From contig OX243814.1 in NCBI GenBank assembly GCA_945859605.1, forward strand, positions 32,304,006-32,368,005: DNA of 64,000 nucleotides. The letters run 5' to 3'. This DNA comes from Lumbricus rubellus (taxonomy: Eukaryota > Annelida > Clitellata > Crassiclitellata > Lumbricidae). This document shows, in pieces, positions 56,301 to 61,329 of this stretch; the first letter of the stretch is position 1, and each line of letters starts with the position of its first letter. Made by a program: the position numbers and the translations under genes. A model generated the notes under the pieces. It did no database searches. It was not told the origin of the DNA and was given only the letters and a program-made list of their open reading frames with translations.

Positions 56301-57525
56301 TGAGCTCCTATGCAAGTTTTGGTCAAAAATGGATTAATGTTTCTCAAATCATAACTATCGGATGAATGATGCTTAGAGAAATTATTTAGGAAAACGATTC
56401 TTACAGATATATTTATTTGTTTTTGAATATATTTATCATCAGATACTTTTCATGGTTGGCAAGGGTTATCTGAAGCCGGACATTTCCCTTGCTCGAACTG
56501 ATACACCTAAGGCACTGAAGCGCCTCATGCAAGACTGTGTTCAATTTGAAGCAGAGGAAAGACCTCTCTTCCCACAGGTTGGTCGTCGTTGCTCGAGTCA
56601 GTTTAGATATTGTTTTTGTTGTTGTTGTTGTTATAATAATAATAATAATTCTAGGGGAATTGATATGTTAATTGATTTAGGTCGTCACTTGTCACAGGCG
56701 TCTGACGATCTGAGGGAGACGTCGTTTATGTTCCAAAGACTGTCAATTCCTATTCAGCGTTTTAACGCTGGGGCCTTCACGGGTTATTTCGCTAACAGTA
56801 TGCCCGATTTGGAAGAGGGAGGCTATAAATTGCCATAGTAGGCCCTAACCTCTTGTAGCATGTCGAATAATAATAATAATAATTATTATTATTATTATTA
56901 TTATACATTATTAAATGCTGCTATCTAGTAATGACCAAGCATCAACTGGATGGACTTGATCCACGTCCCCAGCACATAAGACATCTCAAAAGTTTTTAAA
57001 ATGTTATTAATTAAGCTTTGCTGTTTGGCAGCATTAAGATAGAAAGAGATTTTACTCGATGAACAAGAAGAAGAGTAATTTTTTAAGCGATGATTGTTTG
57101 AAGTGGCTTTTGAAAGACTAACATTTCTGTCCAAGGCTTTTTTAACGTGCAGTTGTACACAAAATGTGCAGTTCTAAGTGGATTTGTGCAGACTTTGTAG
57201 AAGCTCTTCCGTGCAGTTGAAACTAGTAAAAACACGCCATTGCCTTCCGTTTGGAAGCAATTTACCATGAAGGATGGGACAGAAAATAAGGGGTTGTGCA
57301 GTTCTAAAAATTTCTTAAAAACAGCCCTGTTTCTGTGTGTAGGTGTTGGCATCTCTGGAGAGCCTGGCACGGTCCCTTCCGAAGGTCCACCGCAGCATCT
57401 CCGAACCGACCCTCAACCGAACGTTCCTACAGTCCGACGACAGCGACTACTCGTACTGCTGCGCGTCGCCGAGAACGCCGATCAACTCGCAGGTCTGGGG
57501 ATTCCCGTTCTTCTCCGTCAAGTGA
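29991..57525 (+). CDS. BRAF/Raf: B-Raf-type RAF serine/threonine protein kinase (15 coding exons)
   Basis: RAF is the MAP3K that couples RAS-GTP to MEK and ERK at the plasma membrane. Fifteen exons give about 728 residues (human BRAF 766). Domains in order: the B-Raf-specific N-terminal region (about 25-105: [29 protein letters not shown]); RAS-binding domain (about 139-215) with Arg165 in GVALRDAL; C1 zinc domain with ligands H231, C244, C247, C257, C260, H265, C268, C276; CR2 14-3-3 site RSTSTP (Ser328); acidic N-terminal motif SNEE (405-408); kinase domain with GSGSFG (422-427), Lys441, Glu460, HRDLKSN (533-539), DFG (553-555); C-terminal 14-3-3 site RSISEP (Ser688, equals human Ser729) and SPRTP ERK-feedback sites. 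Val559 matches human Val600. Oddities: Val561 where human has Ser602, and SPE instead of APE (580-582). Exon boundaries in the kinase domain match human BRAF. The exon 7 donor is uncertain. Residue numbers after 345 assume the donor at 51164. Confidence 0.96.
30425..30495 (-). mobile_element. SINE 3'-domain fragment (minus)
   Basis: Reads ttatagcgcctcttctgg, gtaggtactcagaagcgctcc: the reverse complement of the SINE 3' stem-loop, in RAF intron 1. Confidence 0.65.
30928..31047 (+). mobile_element. SINE body and 3' end, 5'-truncated
   Basis: Reads gggaccttgggcaactgctc, tggcatgaaactc, gtgctgtagttgggagcact, gctataacaagtgcacaaac: the SINE sequence from after the B box to the 3' end. Confidence 0.75.
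31326..31397. mobile_element. TTAA-flanked palindromic mini-element, type 1 (72 bp)
   Basis: Both ends are TTAA. The interior gcccgttttcagcggatatt, ctcggggcaaacggg is the reverse complement of the element at 54046-54117. TTAA target duplications are the signature of piggyBac-type transposition. Confidence 0.6.
31724..32625. mobile_element. hAT-type element, family B (902 bp), with internal tandem repeats
   Basis: Ends CAGGGACGTAACTAGG and CTAGTTACGTCACTG. Flanks ATGCTGTG (31716-31723) and ATGCTGTT (32626-32633) agree at 7 of 8 positions. The outer about 100 bp match the 190-bp copy at 27930-28119. The interior holds about 2.5 copies of a 229-238-bp unit (agcggggt...ggagccccagcgaccagcgc starting at 31923, 32152 and 32390). 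No transposase frame. Confidence 0.8.
31915..32470. repeat. Satellite-like 229-238-bp tandem repeat, about 2.5 copies
   Basis: Each unit has agcggggtctggggcggag (a G/C palindrome), ttttaggctcttgtttgcca, aacggtaaagtcgcaaaaac and tgtcgcaaggctcaag in the same order. It lies entirely inside the hAT-type element. Confidence 0.85.
32685..32840. repeat. Tandem repeat of about 60 bp, about 3 units
   Basis: Three rounds of cttgcttatgtatatgact, (t)acacatatgtttt, t(g/a)ttc(t/c)tggt in RAF intron 1. Confidence 0.75.
32956..33035. repeat. (GGAT)n/(GGAC)n microsatellite
   Basis: About 18 GGAT-type units; low complexity. Confidence 0.85.
35145..35233. mobile_element. TTAA-flanked inverted-repeat mini-element (89 bp)
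   Basis: Arms CACGTTGACCGCCTAC and GTAGGCGGTCAATGTG lie inside TTAA ends. A second inner palindrome (tactacgggttaactcgtagta) follows the left arm. Probably the same class as the other TTAA mini-elements in RAF introns. Confidence 0.6.
35271..35563. mobile_element. hAT-type MITE, family C (293 bp), 7/8 TSD
   Basis: Ends CAGAGGCAGATACAGA and CTGGATCCGCCCCTT. Flanks TGGATATT (35263-35270) and TGGTTATT (35564-35571). The G-rich left and C-rich right parts match the copy at 58399-58763. Confidence 0.8.
36696..36790. repeat. (GGTGAT)n/(GATGAT)n repeat
   Basis: GTG, GAT and GTT triplets in RAF intron 1. Asp, His and Ser peptides are artefacts. Confidence 0.85.
39944..40045 (+). CDS. BRAF/Raf: RAF exon 2 (34 codons, B-Raf-specific region)
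   Basis: Acceptor tttctctttgcag, donor AAG|GTATTA, phase 0 in and out. Encodes [20 protein letters not shown], then HPPSMYLK. It matches the human [20 protein letters not shown] segment, which is absent from RAF1 and ARAF. Confidence 0.95.
40704..40788. repeat. 19-bp minisatellite, about 4 units
   Basis: Units agattcacatttctttgtg repeat in tandem in RAF intron 2. Confidence 0.85.
41495..41755 (+). CDS. BRAF/Raf: RAF exon 3 (87 codons)
   Basis: Acceptor attgcattttgtag, donor ACC|GTGAGA, phase 0 in and out. Encodes the end of the B-Raf-specific region ([19 protein letters not shown]), an acidic Pro-rich linker, then the first RBD strand [16 protein letters not shown]. Read-through of the donor would add only 12 residues. 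Confidence 0.95.
41940..42012 (+). mobile_element. SINE 3'-domain fragment
   Basis: Reads gtcgggagcacctctgagaa, ttgaaggggcgctatataaa: the 3' stem-loop only. GATT/CATT runs at 42115-42185 may be unrelated or tail debris. Confidence 0.65.
43402..43463. repeat. (GT)n microsatellite, about 30 units
   Basis: An uninterrupted GT dinucleotide array in RAF intron 3. Confidence 0.95.
43908..43985. repeat. (CT)n microsatellite
   Basis: CTCT run with GCCTCTCT units at the end, in RAF intron 3. Confidence 0.9.
44287..44346. repeat. (CTG)20 trinucleotide repeat
   Basis: Twenty pure CTG units in RAF intron 3. A second, imperfect CTG cluster lies at 44465-44505. Poly-Gln, poly-Ala, poly-Leu and poly-Cys frames are artefacts. 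Confidence 0.95.
44838..44915 (+). mobile_element. SINE 3' fragment with (TGAA)n tail
   Basis: Reads cagcgcttctgagtgga, agagtcgctatataagttc, then six TGAA/GAAT units. The stem-loop is followed directly by a tetranucleotide tail. Confidence 0.75.
45260..45377. mobile_element. hAT-type MITE (118 bp), perfect TSD
   Basis: Ends CATAGGCGCAA and TTGCGCCTATG are perfect 11-bp inverted repeats. The octamer GCTCTGGT is repeated exactly at 45252-45259 and 45378-45385. It has a G-rich internal core with acnctcaaaagttgggggg. It lies in RAF intron 3. Confidence 0.9.
46773..46850 (+). mobile_element. SINE 3' fragment with (GAAT)n tail
   Basis: Reads gtgctgggagcgcccctgag, ttgaaggggtgctgtgtaag, tccatagaatgaatgaatg. 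RAF intron 3. Confidence 0.75.
46972..47058 (+). mobile_element. SINE 3' fragment with (GAAT)n tail
   Basis: Reads gtgctggagtcgggagcgcc, tctgagtagtttccttgaag, aggcgctatataaatacttg, then four GAAT units. The near-perfect stem gcgcctct/agaggcgc is clear here. Confidence 0.85.
47491..47594 (+). CDS. BRAF/Raf: RAF exon 4 (RAS-binding domain, first part)
   Basis: Acceptor gatgtgttttgcag, donor CG|GTATGT, phase 0 in, 2 out. Encodes [20 protein letters not shown], then [13 protein letters not shown]. Arg165 in GVALRDAL corresponds to the human residue that contacts RAS (Arg188 in BRAF, Arg89 in RAF1). Confidence 0.95.
47693..47765 (-). mobile_element. SINE 3'-domain fragment (minus)
   Basis: Reads agcaccctttcctcctttca, agaaggctactcagaagcgc, tcccagccctgcca: the reverse complement of the SINE 3' domain, about 100 bp after RAF exon 4. 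Confidence 0.65.
48323..48414 (+). mobile_element. SINE 3' fragment with (GAAT)n tail
   Basis: Reads gtgctggagtccggagcgcc, tctgagtagtttc, ttgaaggagcgctatataaa, then GAATGAATGAAT. RAF intron 4. Confidence 0.8.
48447..48526. mobile_element. TTAA-flanked palindromic mini-element (80 bp)
   Basis: TTAACCCGTTTACCGTG at the left and CACGGTAAAGGGGTTAA at the right match at 16 of 17 positions as inverted repeats. The inner arms gacgagttaactcggg add a further palindrome. It ends 25 bp before RAF exon 5. Confidence 0.75.
48552..48681 (+). CDS. BRAF/Raf: RAF exon 5 (end of RBD, start of C1 domain)
   Basis: Acceptor gtcttttgcag, donor TTC|GTACGT, phase 2 in, 0 out. Encodes (R)[20 protein letters not shown], then [10 protein letters not shown]. 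The final His231 is the first zinc ligand of the C1 domain. Confidence 0.95.
49521..49693 (+). CDS. BRAF/Raf: RAF exon 6 (cysteine-rich zinc domain)
   Basis: Acceptor tttttcgtgtag, donor GTT|GTGAGT, phase 0 in, 2 out. Encodes [20 protein letters not shown], then [14 protein letters not shown]...SRWC. With His231 all eight HX12CX2CX9CX2CX4HX2CX7C zinc ligands are present. The domain binds phosphatidylserine and RAS in known RAFs. A MITE starts 27 bp after the donor. Confidence 0.95.
49720..50357 (-). mobile_element. hAT-type MITE, family A (638 bp incl. insert), perfect TSD
   Basis: Minus-strand copy with ends CAGGGATGTTTTTAAGG and TTAAAAAAGCCCTT. The octamer TGCCAAGT is repeated exactly at 49712-49719 and 50358-50365. 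It is interrupted by the nested element at 49837-50269. Without the insert it is about 200 bp, like other family A copies. Confidence 0.92.
49837..50269. mobile_element. Nested hAT-type MITE, family D (433 bp), perfect TSD
   Basis: Ends CATAGATGTAAAAAACG and CGTTTTTTACAACTATG match at 16 of 17 positions. The octamer GTTTTAAC is repeated exactly at 49829-49836 and 50270-50277. The interior is rich in aaaaacgat and aaaaaaacg units. It lies within the family A element, so it inserted later. Confidence 0.92.
50392..50659 (+). mobile_element. hAT-type MITE, family A, interrupted by a TTAA mini-element
   Basis: Left part caatgctttttttagcgtac with gtgcagttgtagaagc, ggaggatgggaaaggaaag and agttctaaaaattcctt, and right end ttaaaaacagccatg, follow the family A consensus. 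A type 1 TTAA mini-element occupies about 50576-50648. The outer target duplication is no longer clear. Confidence 0.75.
50576..50648. mobile_element. TTAA mini-element, type 1 (nested)
   Basis: gtgccccgagaatatctgct, gaaaacacgagcttag, gaacgggtaaagggttaa correspond to the element at 54046-54117, with a small deletion at the left TTAA. Confidence 0.65.
50931..50966 (+). mobile_element. Truncated SINE head next to RAF exon 7
   Basis: ggcgcagtggtgtagtgggt, atgttcgtcgctttgcga match the 5' tRNA-like part of the SINE (compare the reverse complement at 54690-54743). It stops about 33 bp before the RAF exon 7 acceptor. Confidence 0.6.
51000..51163 (+). CDS. BRAF/Raf: RAF exon 7 (CR2, 14-3-3 site); donor uncertain
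   Basis: Acceptor atttttctgttcag in phase 2. Encodes [20 protein letters not shown], then [26 protein letters not shown] matches human RSSSAP around Ser365, the inhibitory 14-3-3 site. The following exon needs phase 1, which GTCGGT at 51164 supplies (the exon would end LLGQV plus one base). An identical GTCGGT at 51160 would be out of phase, and GTGCTT at 51176 would also be in phase. Both in-phase sites are weak donors. Confidence 0.8.
51327..51409. mobile_element. TTAA-flanked palindromic mini-element (83 bp)
   Basis: TTAACTCTTTCCAGCCGGA and its near-perfect complement (18 of 19) form the ends. The core contains the perfect palindrome GGGTCACCGGTGACCC. RAF intron 7. Confidence 0.75.
52009..52160. 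repeat. 23-bp minisatellite, about 6 units
   Basis: Units tctgccacttcgctttgtcc ctc/cta in tandem in RAF intron 7. Open frames across it are artefacts because 23 is not a multiple of 3 and all frames read through. Confidence 0.9.
52379..52457. mobile_element. TTAA-flanked palindromic mini-element (79 bp)
   Basis: TTAACCCTTTGAACCCG and CGGGTTCAAAGGGTTAA are perfect 17-bp inverted repeats. The core contains acgggcccgt. RAF intron 7, 60 bp before exon 8. Confidence 0.8.
52518..52678 (+). CDS. BRAF/Raf: RAF exon 8 (Ser/Thr-rich hinge)
   Basis: Acceptor tcaattttttttgtag, donor CTG|GTAAAC. Phase 1 in, 0 out gives [20 protein letters not shown], then [20 protein letters not shown]. The phase 0 reading is also open but Thr/Arg-biased and lacks the S/T-P hinge character, and the phase 2 reading has an early stop. 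The segment is poorly conserved in all RAFs. Confidence 0.8.
52999..53195 (+). CDS. BRAF/Raf: RAF exon 9 (N-terminal acidic motif and glycine-rich loop)
   Basis: Acceptor ttgtgtttgcag, donor AG|GTTAGT, phase 0 in, 2 out. Encodes [36 protein letters not shown] and [15 protein letters not shown] replaces human SSDD, so the acidic charge is built in as in B-Raf and needs no phosphorylation. Confidence 0.96.
53209..53330. repeat. 20-bp minisatellite, about 6 units
   Basis: Units tcatgtgaatcactgtgtaa start about 13 bp after the RAF exon 9 donor and continue to about 53330. Confidence 0.9.
53326..53410 (+). mobile_element. Short copy of the LINE 3' tail
   Basis: gtaattgtaattgtaggctc, aaagtgctacttaaaagc, gcggggcaccagcttattca, cgagcac: the same tail as at 60003. 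RAF intron 9. Confidence 0.65.
53626..53802 (+). CDS. BRAF/Raf: RAF exon 10 (kinase alphaC-beta4 to alphaE)
   Basis: Acceptor tattttaattttag, donor GA|GTCAGT, phase 2 in and out. Encodes [34 protein letters not shown] and [12 protein letters not shown], nearly identical to human BRAF. It includes the hinge and the gatekeeper Thr (human T529) in AIITQWCEG. Confidence 0.96.
53812..53892 (-). mobile_element. SINE 3' domain with (GATT)n tail (minus), abutting RAF exon 10
   Basis: atcaatcaatcaatc, tttatatagcgccccttcaa, ctactcagaggcgctccc read as the reverse complement of the SINE 3' end with a GATT-type tail. It begins about 10 bp after the exon 10 donor. Confidence 0.75.
53952..54018 (-). mobile_element. 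SINE 3' fragment with (GAAT)n tail (minus)
   Basis: attcattcattcaagattt, gcagcgcctcttcaa, ggacttctcagaagcactt: a diverged 3' domain. Confidence 0.7.
54046..54117. mobile_element. TTAA mini-element, type 1 (72 bp)
   Basis: TTAACCCGTTTGCCCCGAG, atccgctgaaaacgggct, gaacgggtaaagggTTAA. Copies at 31326-31397 (inverted) and 50576-50648 define a small family with TTAA at both ends. Confidence 0.75.
54288..54334 (+). CDS. BRAF/Raf: RAF exon 11 (catalytic HRD loop)
   Basis: A 47-bp exon. Acceptor ttcctttttccag, donor AACA|GTATCC, phase 2 in, 1 out. Encodes (D)[15 protein letters not shown] with catalytic Asp535. It is too short to appear as a conventional open frame. Confidence 0.95.
54533..54743 (-). 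mobile_element. tRNA-derived SINE, near full length (minus)
   Basis: The reverse complement shows the tRNA-like head (ggtggtgtagtgggtatgtt), a mutated B box (gttcgatgcc), body (taaggaccttgggcaagtcc) and 3' domain (gagcgcctctgagtag...ctataacaagtgcac). RAF intron 11. Confidence 0.85.
54972..55064 (-). mobile_element. SINE 3' domain with (GATT)n tail (minus)
   Basis: ataatcaatcaatcaatcaa, tatatagcgctccttcaagg, cctactcagaggcgctccca. RAF intron 11. Confidence 0.75.
55218..55336 (+). CDS. BRAF/Raf: RAF exon 12 (DFG and activation segment)
   Basis: Acceptor cgttgcctctag, donor ATG|GTAGAC, phase 1 in, 0 out. Encodes (N)[39 protein letters not shown]. It matches human BRAF exon 15 in both boundaries (A|AT split and WM end). 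Val559 corresponds to human Val600. The following Val561 replaces human Ser602. Confidence 0.96.
55533..55606 (+). mobile_element. hAT-type MITE, family A, 3'-truncated
   Basis: cagggcttttttaacgtgca, gttgtacacaaaatgtgc, aatttgtgcagttgtagaag, then the similarity stops. It is about 65 bp upstream of RAF exon 13. Confidence 0.75.
55670..55801 (+). CDS. BRAF/Raf: RAF exon 13 (APE-motif region, here SPE)
   Basis: Acceptor aattgtttttag, donor CAG|GTAATA, phase 0 in and out, 44 codons. Encodes [40 protein letters not shown]. The first residue of the usual APE triplet is Ser. Confidence 0.96.
55930..56152 (+). mobile_element. tRNA-derived SINE, full length (best copy)
   Basis: Head gggctcggtggtgtagtggt, B box ggttcgaatcc at 55982-55992, body gcgtaaggaccatgggcaag, cagcgcttcggcgtgaaact, 3' domain ggagcgcctctgagtaaag, cttgaaggggcgctgtaaca. 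RAF intron 13. Confidence 0.88.
56443..56577 (+). CDS. BRAF/Raf: RAF exon 14 (kinase C-lobe)
   Basis: Acceptor atttatcatcag, donor CAG|GTTGGT, phase 0 in and out, 45 codons. Encodes [44 protein letters not shown], with the conserved RPLFPQ of the RAF C-lobe. Confidence 0.95.
57132..57329 (+). mobile_element. hAT-type MITE, family A (198 bp), abutting RAF exon 15
   Basis: Ends CAAGGCTTTTTTAACGTGCA and TTAAAAACAGCCCTG. Flanks TTTCTGTC (57124-57131) and TTTCTGTG (57330-57337) agree at 7 of 8 positions. The right copy of the duplication forms most of the polypyrimidine stretch before the exon 15 acceptor. Confidence 0.9.
57343..57525 (+). CDS. BRAF/Raf: RAF exon 15 (C-terminal tail, stop)
   Basis: Acceptor ctgtttctgtgtgtag, phase 0, 60 codons plus TGA. 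Encodes [38 protein letters not shown], then [12 protein letters not shown] to PFFSVK. RSISEP is the C-terminal 14-3-3 site. SPRTP matches the human SPKTP ERK-feedback phosphosites. Confidence 0.96.
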   Translation: MLASLESLARSLPKVHRSISEPTLNRTFLQSDDSDYSYCCASPRTPINSQVWGFPFFSVK

Positions 57526-58398
57526 AGATGGCGCCACCTTCCTTCCGTTCTCACGTTGTCGATCCGTCGTTCTACGGCCGCAGAACTTGAGCGTTCTGAG
57601 TTGTCAGAGAAGGAGGAGGAGGAGGTTCCTGTCTTGTATCTAGTCAAACGCAAGTCTGTTCAGTGCACGCGTTGCAACGTTCAGCGTTAGTCAGCGATGA
57701 CGATGTATTCGAACCATTTTCTGATCATGGCCTGCGACCGGTAGATGATGATGGCACTCTTAGGTGTAATTTTCGCTCGCTCTTTTACGAAAGGACTCGT
57801 TCCTCGCAGCTGCTCGTGCCGGATTGCGGGACGCGTGAGCGGATGATTTCGCAGGGTTTTCCAACGTCTGGGGATTCCCGTTCTTCTCCGTGGTGGTTTC
57901 GAGCGCTCGGCATACATTTCGGACAGTCGAACTAACTTTCCAATTCTGCTCACTCACGGACGGCGCTTTTTCGCAGTTTCTATGCAAGCGTACTAATCGC
58001 GGCGCAAGTTTTATGCTCCACGTTTCTACCGCATGTGTTTTATTCTATCGTATACATGCACGATGTTTACACTGTATCTTTAGGCAAAATATTCCCAGGT
58101 TAGCTAGCGTTTGAGCACTGGACCTGTGAGTGTGGTTCGTACGAATCAATGTTACTGCAATGCATGTTGGGATGTACGGGCCTCGGATGACCCTTGCCGC
58201 ATGCAGTCGATTTCGTGTATCGTATCTCTCGTGTCATGCAATACGTAACAGTTTTACGATAATTAATTAATCAATGGCCGTACGTTGCGTGATTTTTTCG
58301 TATTTTGAGATCTAGGCTGAAATTCGGTCTCGAGTCGTCGTTGAACGTTTCTCGCTTTCTGTGTGTTTTTCGTATGTCGTCCCTGTTTGCTCGGAATT

Positions 58399-58763
58399 CA
58401 GTGGCGGATCCAGAACTCTTCAAGGGGGGCCAAAATCTTTGATCATAGGACAGGGGGGGAAAATCGTCGTTGGTCGCCAAAAAAGTTGACTTTTTTTAGT
58501 CATCGGTTTTTGGCTAAGGAAAAAAGTACTTTTCATCCGCCAAAAAAGTTCATGACCTTTTTAAAAAAAATTTTAAGTCCTCCAGCAGAAAACCAACCCA
58601 ATGGGGGTGGGGGAACTAACAATGCAATTTTCTTAATGGGAGGGGCTAATATGCCATGATACCCCTATTCGTATTACTAATTTCAAACCGAATGAGGGAG
58701 GCCACGTCCCATGGGAGTTTTAAACGGGCCATGGCCTGATTGGCCCCCCTGGATCCGCCCCTG
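58399..58763. mobile_element. hAT-type MITE, family C (365 bp), 7/8 TSD
   Basis: Ends CAGTGGCGGATCCAGA and CTGGATCCGCCCCTG. Flanks TCGGAATT (58391-58398) and TCTGAATT (58764-58771). The core has paired gggggcc/ggccccc and aaaaaagttgac segments. Confidence 0.85.
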
Positions 58764-58998
58764 TCTGAATTAACTAGGTTTTTATGTCCGTCGGTCATGG
58801 CAGCTCGTCTTGCCATAACGCGTCTTTGTTCTGGTTGTTACTTAAAGAGTAGACATGTGATGATGATGATGATGATTAAGTCGGAGCAGTGCAGTCTAGG
58901 AATGGGTGTGAGGGACGATTTGTCCTGATTATAATTAAAAAAGATTAGGTGAAGACAATTTTGAATTTTTCACTTAATTGGAGTTTTTGAAAGACGCA

Positions 58999-59004
58999 AA
59001 TAAA
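58999..59004 (+). terminator. BRAF/Raf: Candidate polyadenylation signal for RAF
   Basis: AATAAA, about 1.47 kb beyond the stop. Another is at 59560-59565. Position alone cannot decide between them. Confidence 0.3.
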
Positions 59005-59779
59005 CATCTAGGACATATTTATTATGGCGATCGTCATTATGGTGGCTATAATTTGCCATTTAAGTGTCGCAATGGTATCATGCTGGCTTGAAGAAGAAAA
59101 CATCAACCCGGAAGTGGGTTCGATACCTGCTACCCCCATAAATGTCGGCTCAACTTTTCCCCCCATAGATGTAGCACTGGATAAATAAGTAAGTAAGTAA
59201 ATATACCCTTTTTCTACTCTATTTGCAAATGCACATGAGACATCGAGAAATTATAACATGTAGAAGTAGTAATAAAGTATAGTACTATAAATGGAAAGTA
59301 ATTAAGGCAAAATGTTAACAAGTGTAAAGCGTTCTAGTCATGAAGCCCTCTGCCTTGTGAGAAAGTCAGAACGTGGAATTTCAAGGTTGTGTGAACATGG
59401 GCACAAAGAGTATTGTGATTGATGGAGTGGCGCGACAGTAGAGCACCTTGCATGGCTGCCATACAGTTAAATTCAACTCCCGTTGCACTTGCCATCGTCT
59501 GTTTAACTCTGTTACTGCTCTGTCATTGTAATTTTACTGCATAATTGTAAGTTTTAATCAATAAACAATATTATATTATGATTATTATTACTACAGAGAA
59601 TATAGACCCATTATTATAATAATAATAATAGTAATTAATAATAATAATAATTGTTTTGGAGAACACAGTACGTGTCTTTCAGCAGCTTTCAATTTGTGAG
59701 AAGACTATGACATTTAGAAATTCCACATTTTCGGCAGGTCATAGGCAGGTCAGATGCAAAATACAGTACGCCTACAGTG

Positions 59780-59925
59780 CAGTGCTTAAAGTGTGCAAAA
59801 AGAAGTAGGGCCTACCTGGACGCCCCTTTAATACTTTCCAGGTTGTGTAGGTGCAGTGTTCAGGTTTGAAAATAAGTGCCTGGACGCCGTCTATGACTGT
59901 CCAGCCACACTTTAAGCCCTGGGCC
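59780..59925. mobile_element. Inverted-repeat element, CAGTGCTTAAAGTGTG ends
   Basis: Left end cagtgcttaaagtgtgcaaa and right end ccacactttaagccctg are inverted repeats. Internal cctggacgcc motifs also occur near the left end of the element at 31724 (31771 onward). The target duplication is not clear. Confidence 0.55.
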
Positions 59926-60002
59926 TAGGTCAAATTAACTACCGCGACATTATGGTAACACCTTCACTCAGTCCACTGAATAGGCTATAGCGCCGACATT
60001 TT

Positions 60003-60846
60003 AATTGTAATCGTAAACTCGACATTTCTAAAGCGCTACTCGAAAGCCAAGCGCGGGGCACCAGCTTATTCACGAGCGCTGCGTTGAGTCGGAAGGGTTG
60101 TCCGTGAGAGTAGTCCGTGGTGGTCCGGGTCGAGATACAATTGGATCAGAGGGGCGGAACAGTTACTAAGGCGGGTGTCGTCTGGGCCGGGAATTGGAGG
60201 TTGGAGAATCAGATGAGACGGTAAGAATTCTTGAATAGAATGAAAAGCCCGAGTTGTGATGGATGGAGGAGCTTGAGGAAGGAGATGGTGTGTGATTAGT
60301 AATAATGATGGTGGAGGAACTGAAAAGGATCGGAACATTGCAGGCAGATCATTCCAAATGCGTGGTGCTGAGTTCGATATATGGCTCAGTTGGAGCACTT
60401 GAGATGACTTGTGACTGGCGGTCGAGAGAGTGTAAGGCAGGCGGATGATCAGGTAGAACGGGTAGGCTGAATGGTGAACAGTTCGCGAAGATATCTTGGC
60501 TGGGAGCATTGTAAAGAGTTGTAGGTTAAAGAGAGAACTTTGAAGTGGATTCGCTCTGGGATTTTCAACCAGTGAAGTGACTTGAGAACGGGGGTGATGT
60601 GATAATGTCTGAGTGTTCTGGTGACGGCTCTAGCAAGAGGATTTTGTATGATTTTGAGGCGCTTAAGTTGTGAGTAGTCAAGGTTTAAGAACAGAGAGTT
60701 GCAATAGTCAAGCTTTGAGTGGACGATGGACGTAGTAATGGTGGAAGCAGTTTTGAAATCAAGCATAGGTCGGATGCGTCGGAGGTCCCGGATGTGCATG
60801 AAGCAGGAACGCGATAAATTAAGGAAATTGAGGTCTTAGAAAACCA
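60003..60846 (-). mobile_element. Non-LTR retrotransposon 3' end (LINE, L2/CR1-like), 5'-truncated
   Basis: Two overlapping minus-strand frames (60799-60449 and 60509-60066, separated by a frameshift) encode the C-terminal tail typical of LINE reverse-transcriptase ORFs: LDYCNSLFLNL, LKRLKIIQNPLARAVTRT, HITPVLKSLHWLKIPERIHF and NSAPRIWNDLP. The catalytic YxDD region is missing. The 3' tail (to 60003, with attgtaatcg-type units) matches short copies at 25732, 26892 and 53326. It is a dead copy. Confidence 0.85.
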
Positions 60847-61171
60847 TTTGCGACAGTGACTGGGAATTGTCCTAGCCTAAAGTCCGGTAAAAAAGACACT
60901 TTTGCGCGCTATCTTTTTCATCTTATTAGGCCTACCTAAGATGCTGAGAACACCCCTAAGGAATAATTACTCAGAAGTGCCAAGCACTCATTTGGGATTT
61001 ATTTCATAAATTCTGAAACAGTCTAAATATAATGCAACATATTTGGCGTCCCAAGACTCCCAATGACCCGAATAATTGCGCAGAATTTCCACGACAAAAT
61101 GAGTATAACTGACACTCCGCTTCCATTCAAAAGAGGTCGCCATAAGCAGTGGCTTGAGAACCGACAATCTT

Positions 61172-61191
61172 ATTGGCTGGCGATGACGTCA
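61172..61191. promoter_or_regulatory. Inverted CCAAT box and full CRE upstream of the phosphatase gene
   Basis: attggctgg (reverse CCAAT) and TGACGTCA (61184-61191) lie about 1.28 kb upstream of the DUSP ATG, in a region that becomes CpG-rich. A promoter role is inferred. Confidence 0.35.
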
Positions 61192-61329
61192 TCTTCGCAG
61201 GGGCCGACTGGTGTAACGGCGGCCGACTTGCATTCACCAGTTTACTCGCATTCAGTACTTGTCGTATAGTATTCCTGTGAATGCAAGCATGAATAAATTG
61301 CCTCTCCTGCCGTTCTTCTAATCGGACTT

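Larger units (their letters stand above)
57526..59004 (+). other. BRAF/Raf: RAF 3' UTR and downstream DNA
   Basis: No coding frame. The first about 600 bp stay CpG-containing. A 20-bp segment, tctggggattcccgttcttc, near the end of the coding exon (57495-57514) is repeated at about 57869-57888. A hAT MITE lies at 58399-58763. The first clear AATAAA is at 58999-59004. The transcript end is not determinable from sequence. Confidence 0.45.

Noticed and set aside
60066..60799. A host gene on the minus strand
   Set aside because: Sequence motifs are those of a LINE reverse-transcriptase C terminus, the frame is broken, and the tail recurs elsewhere.
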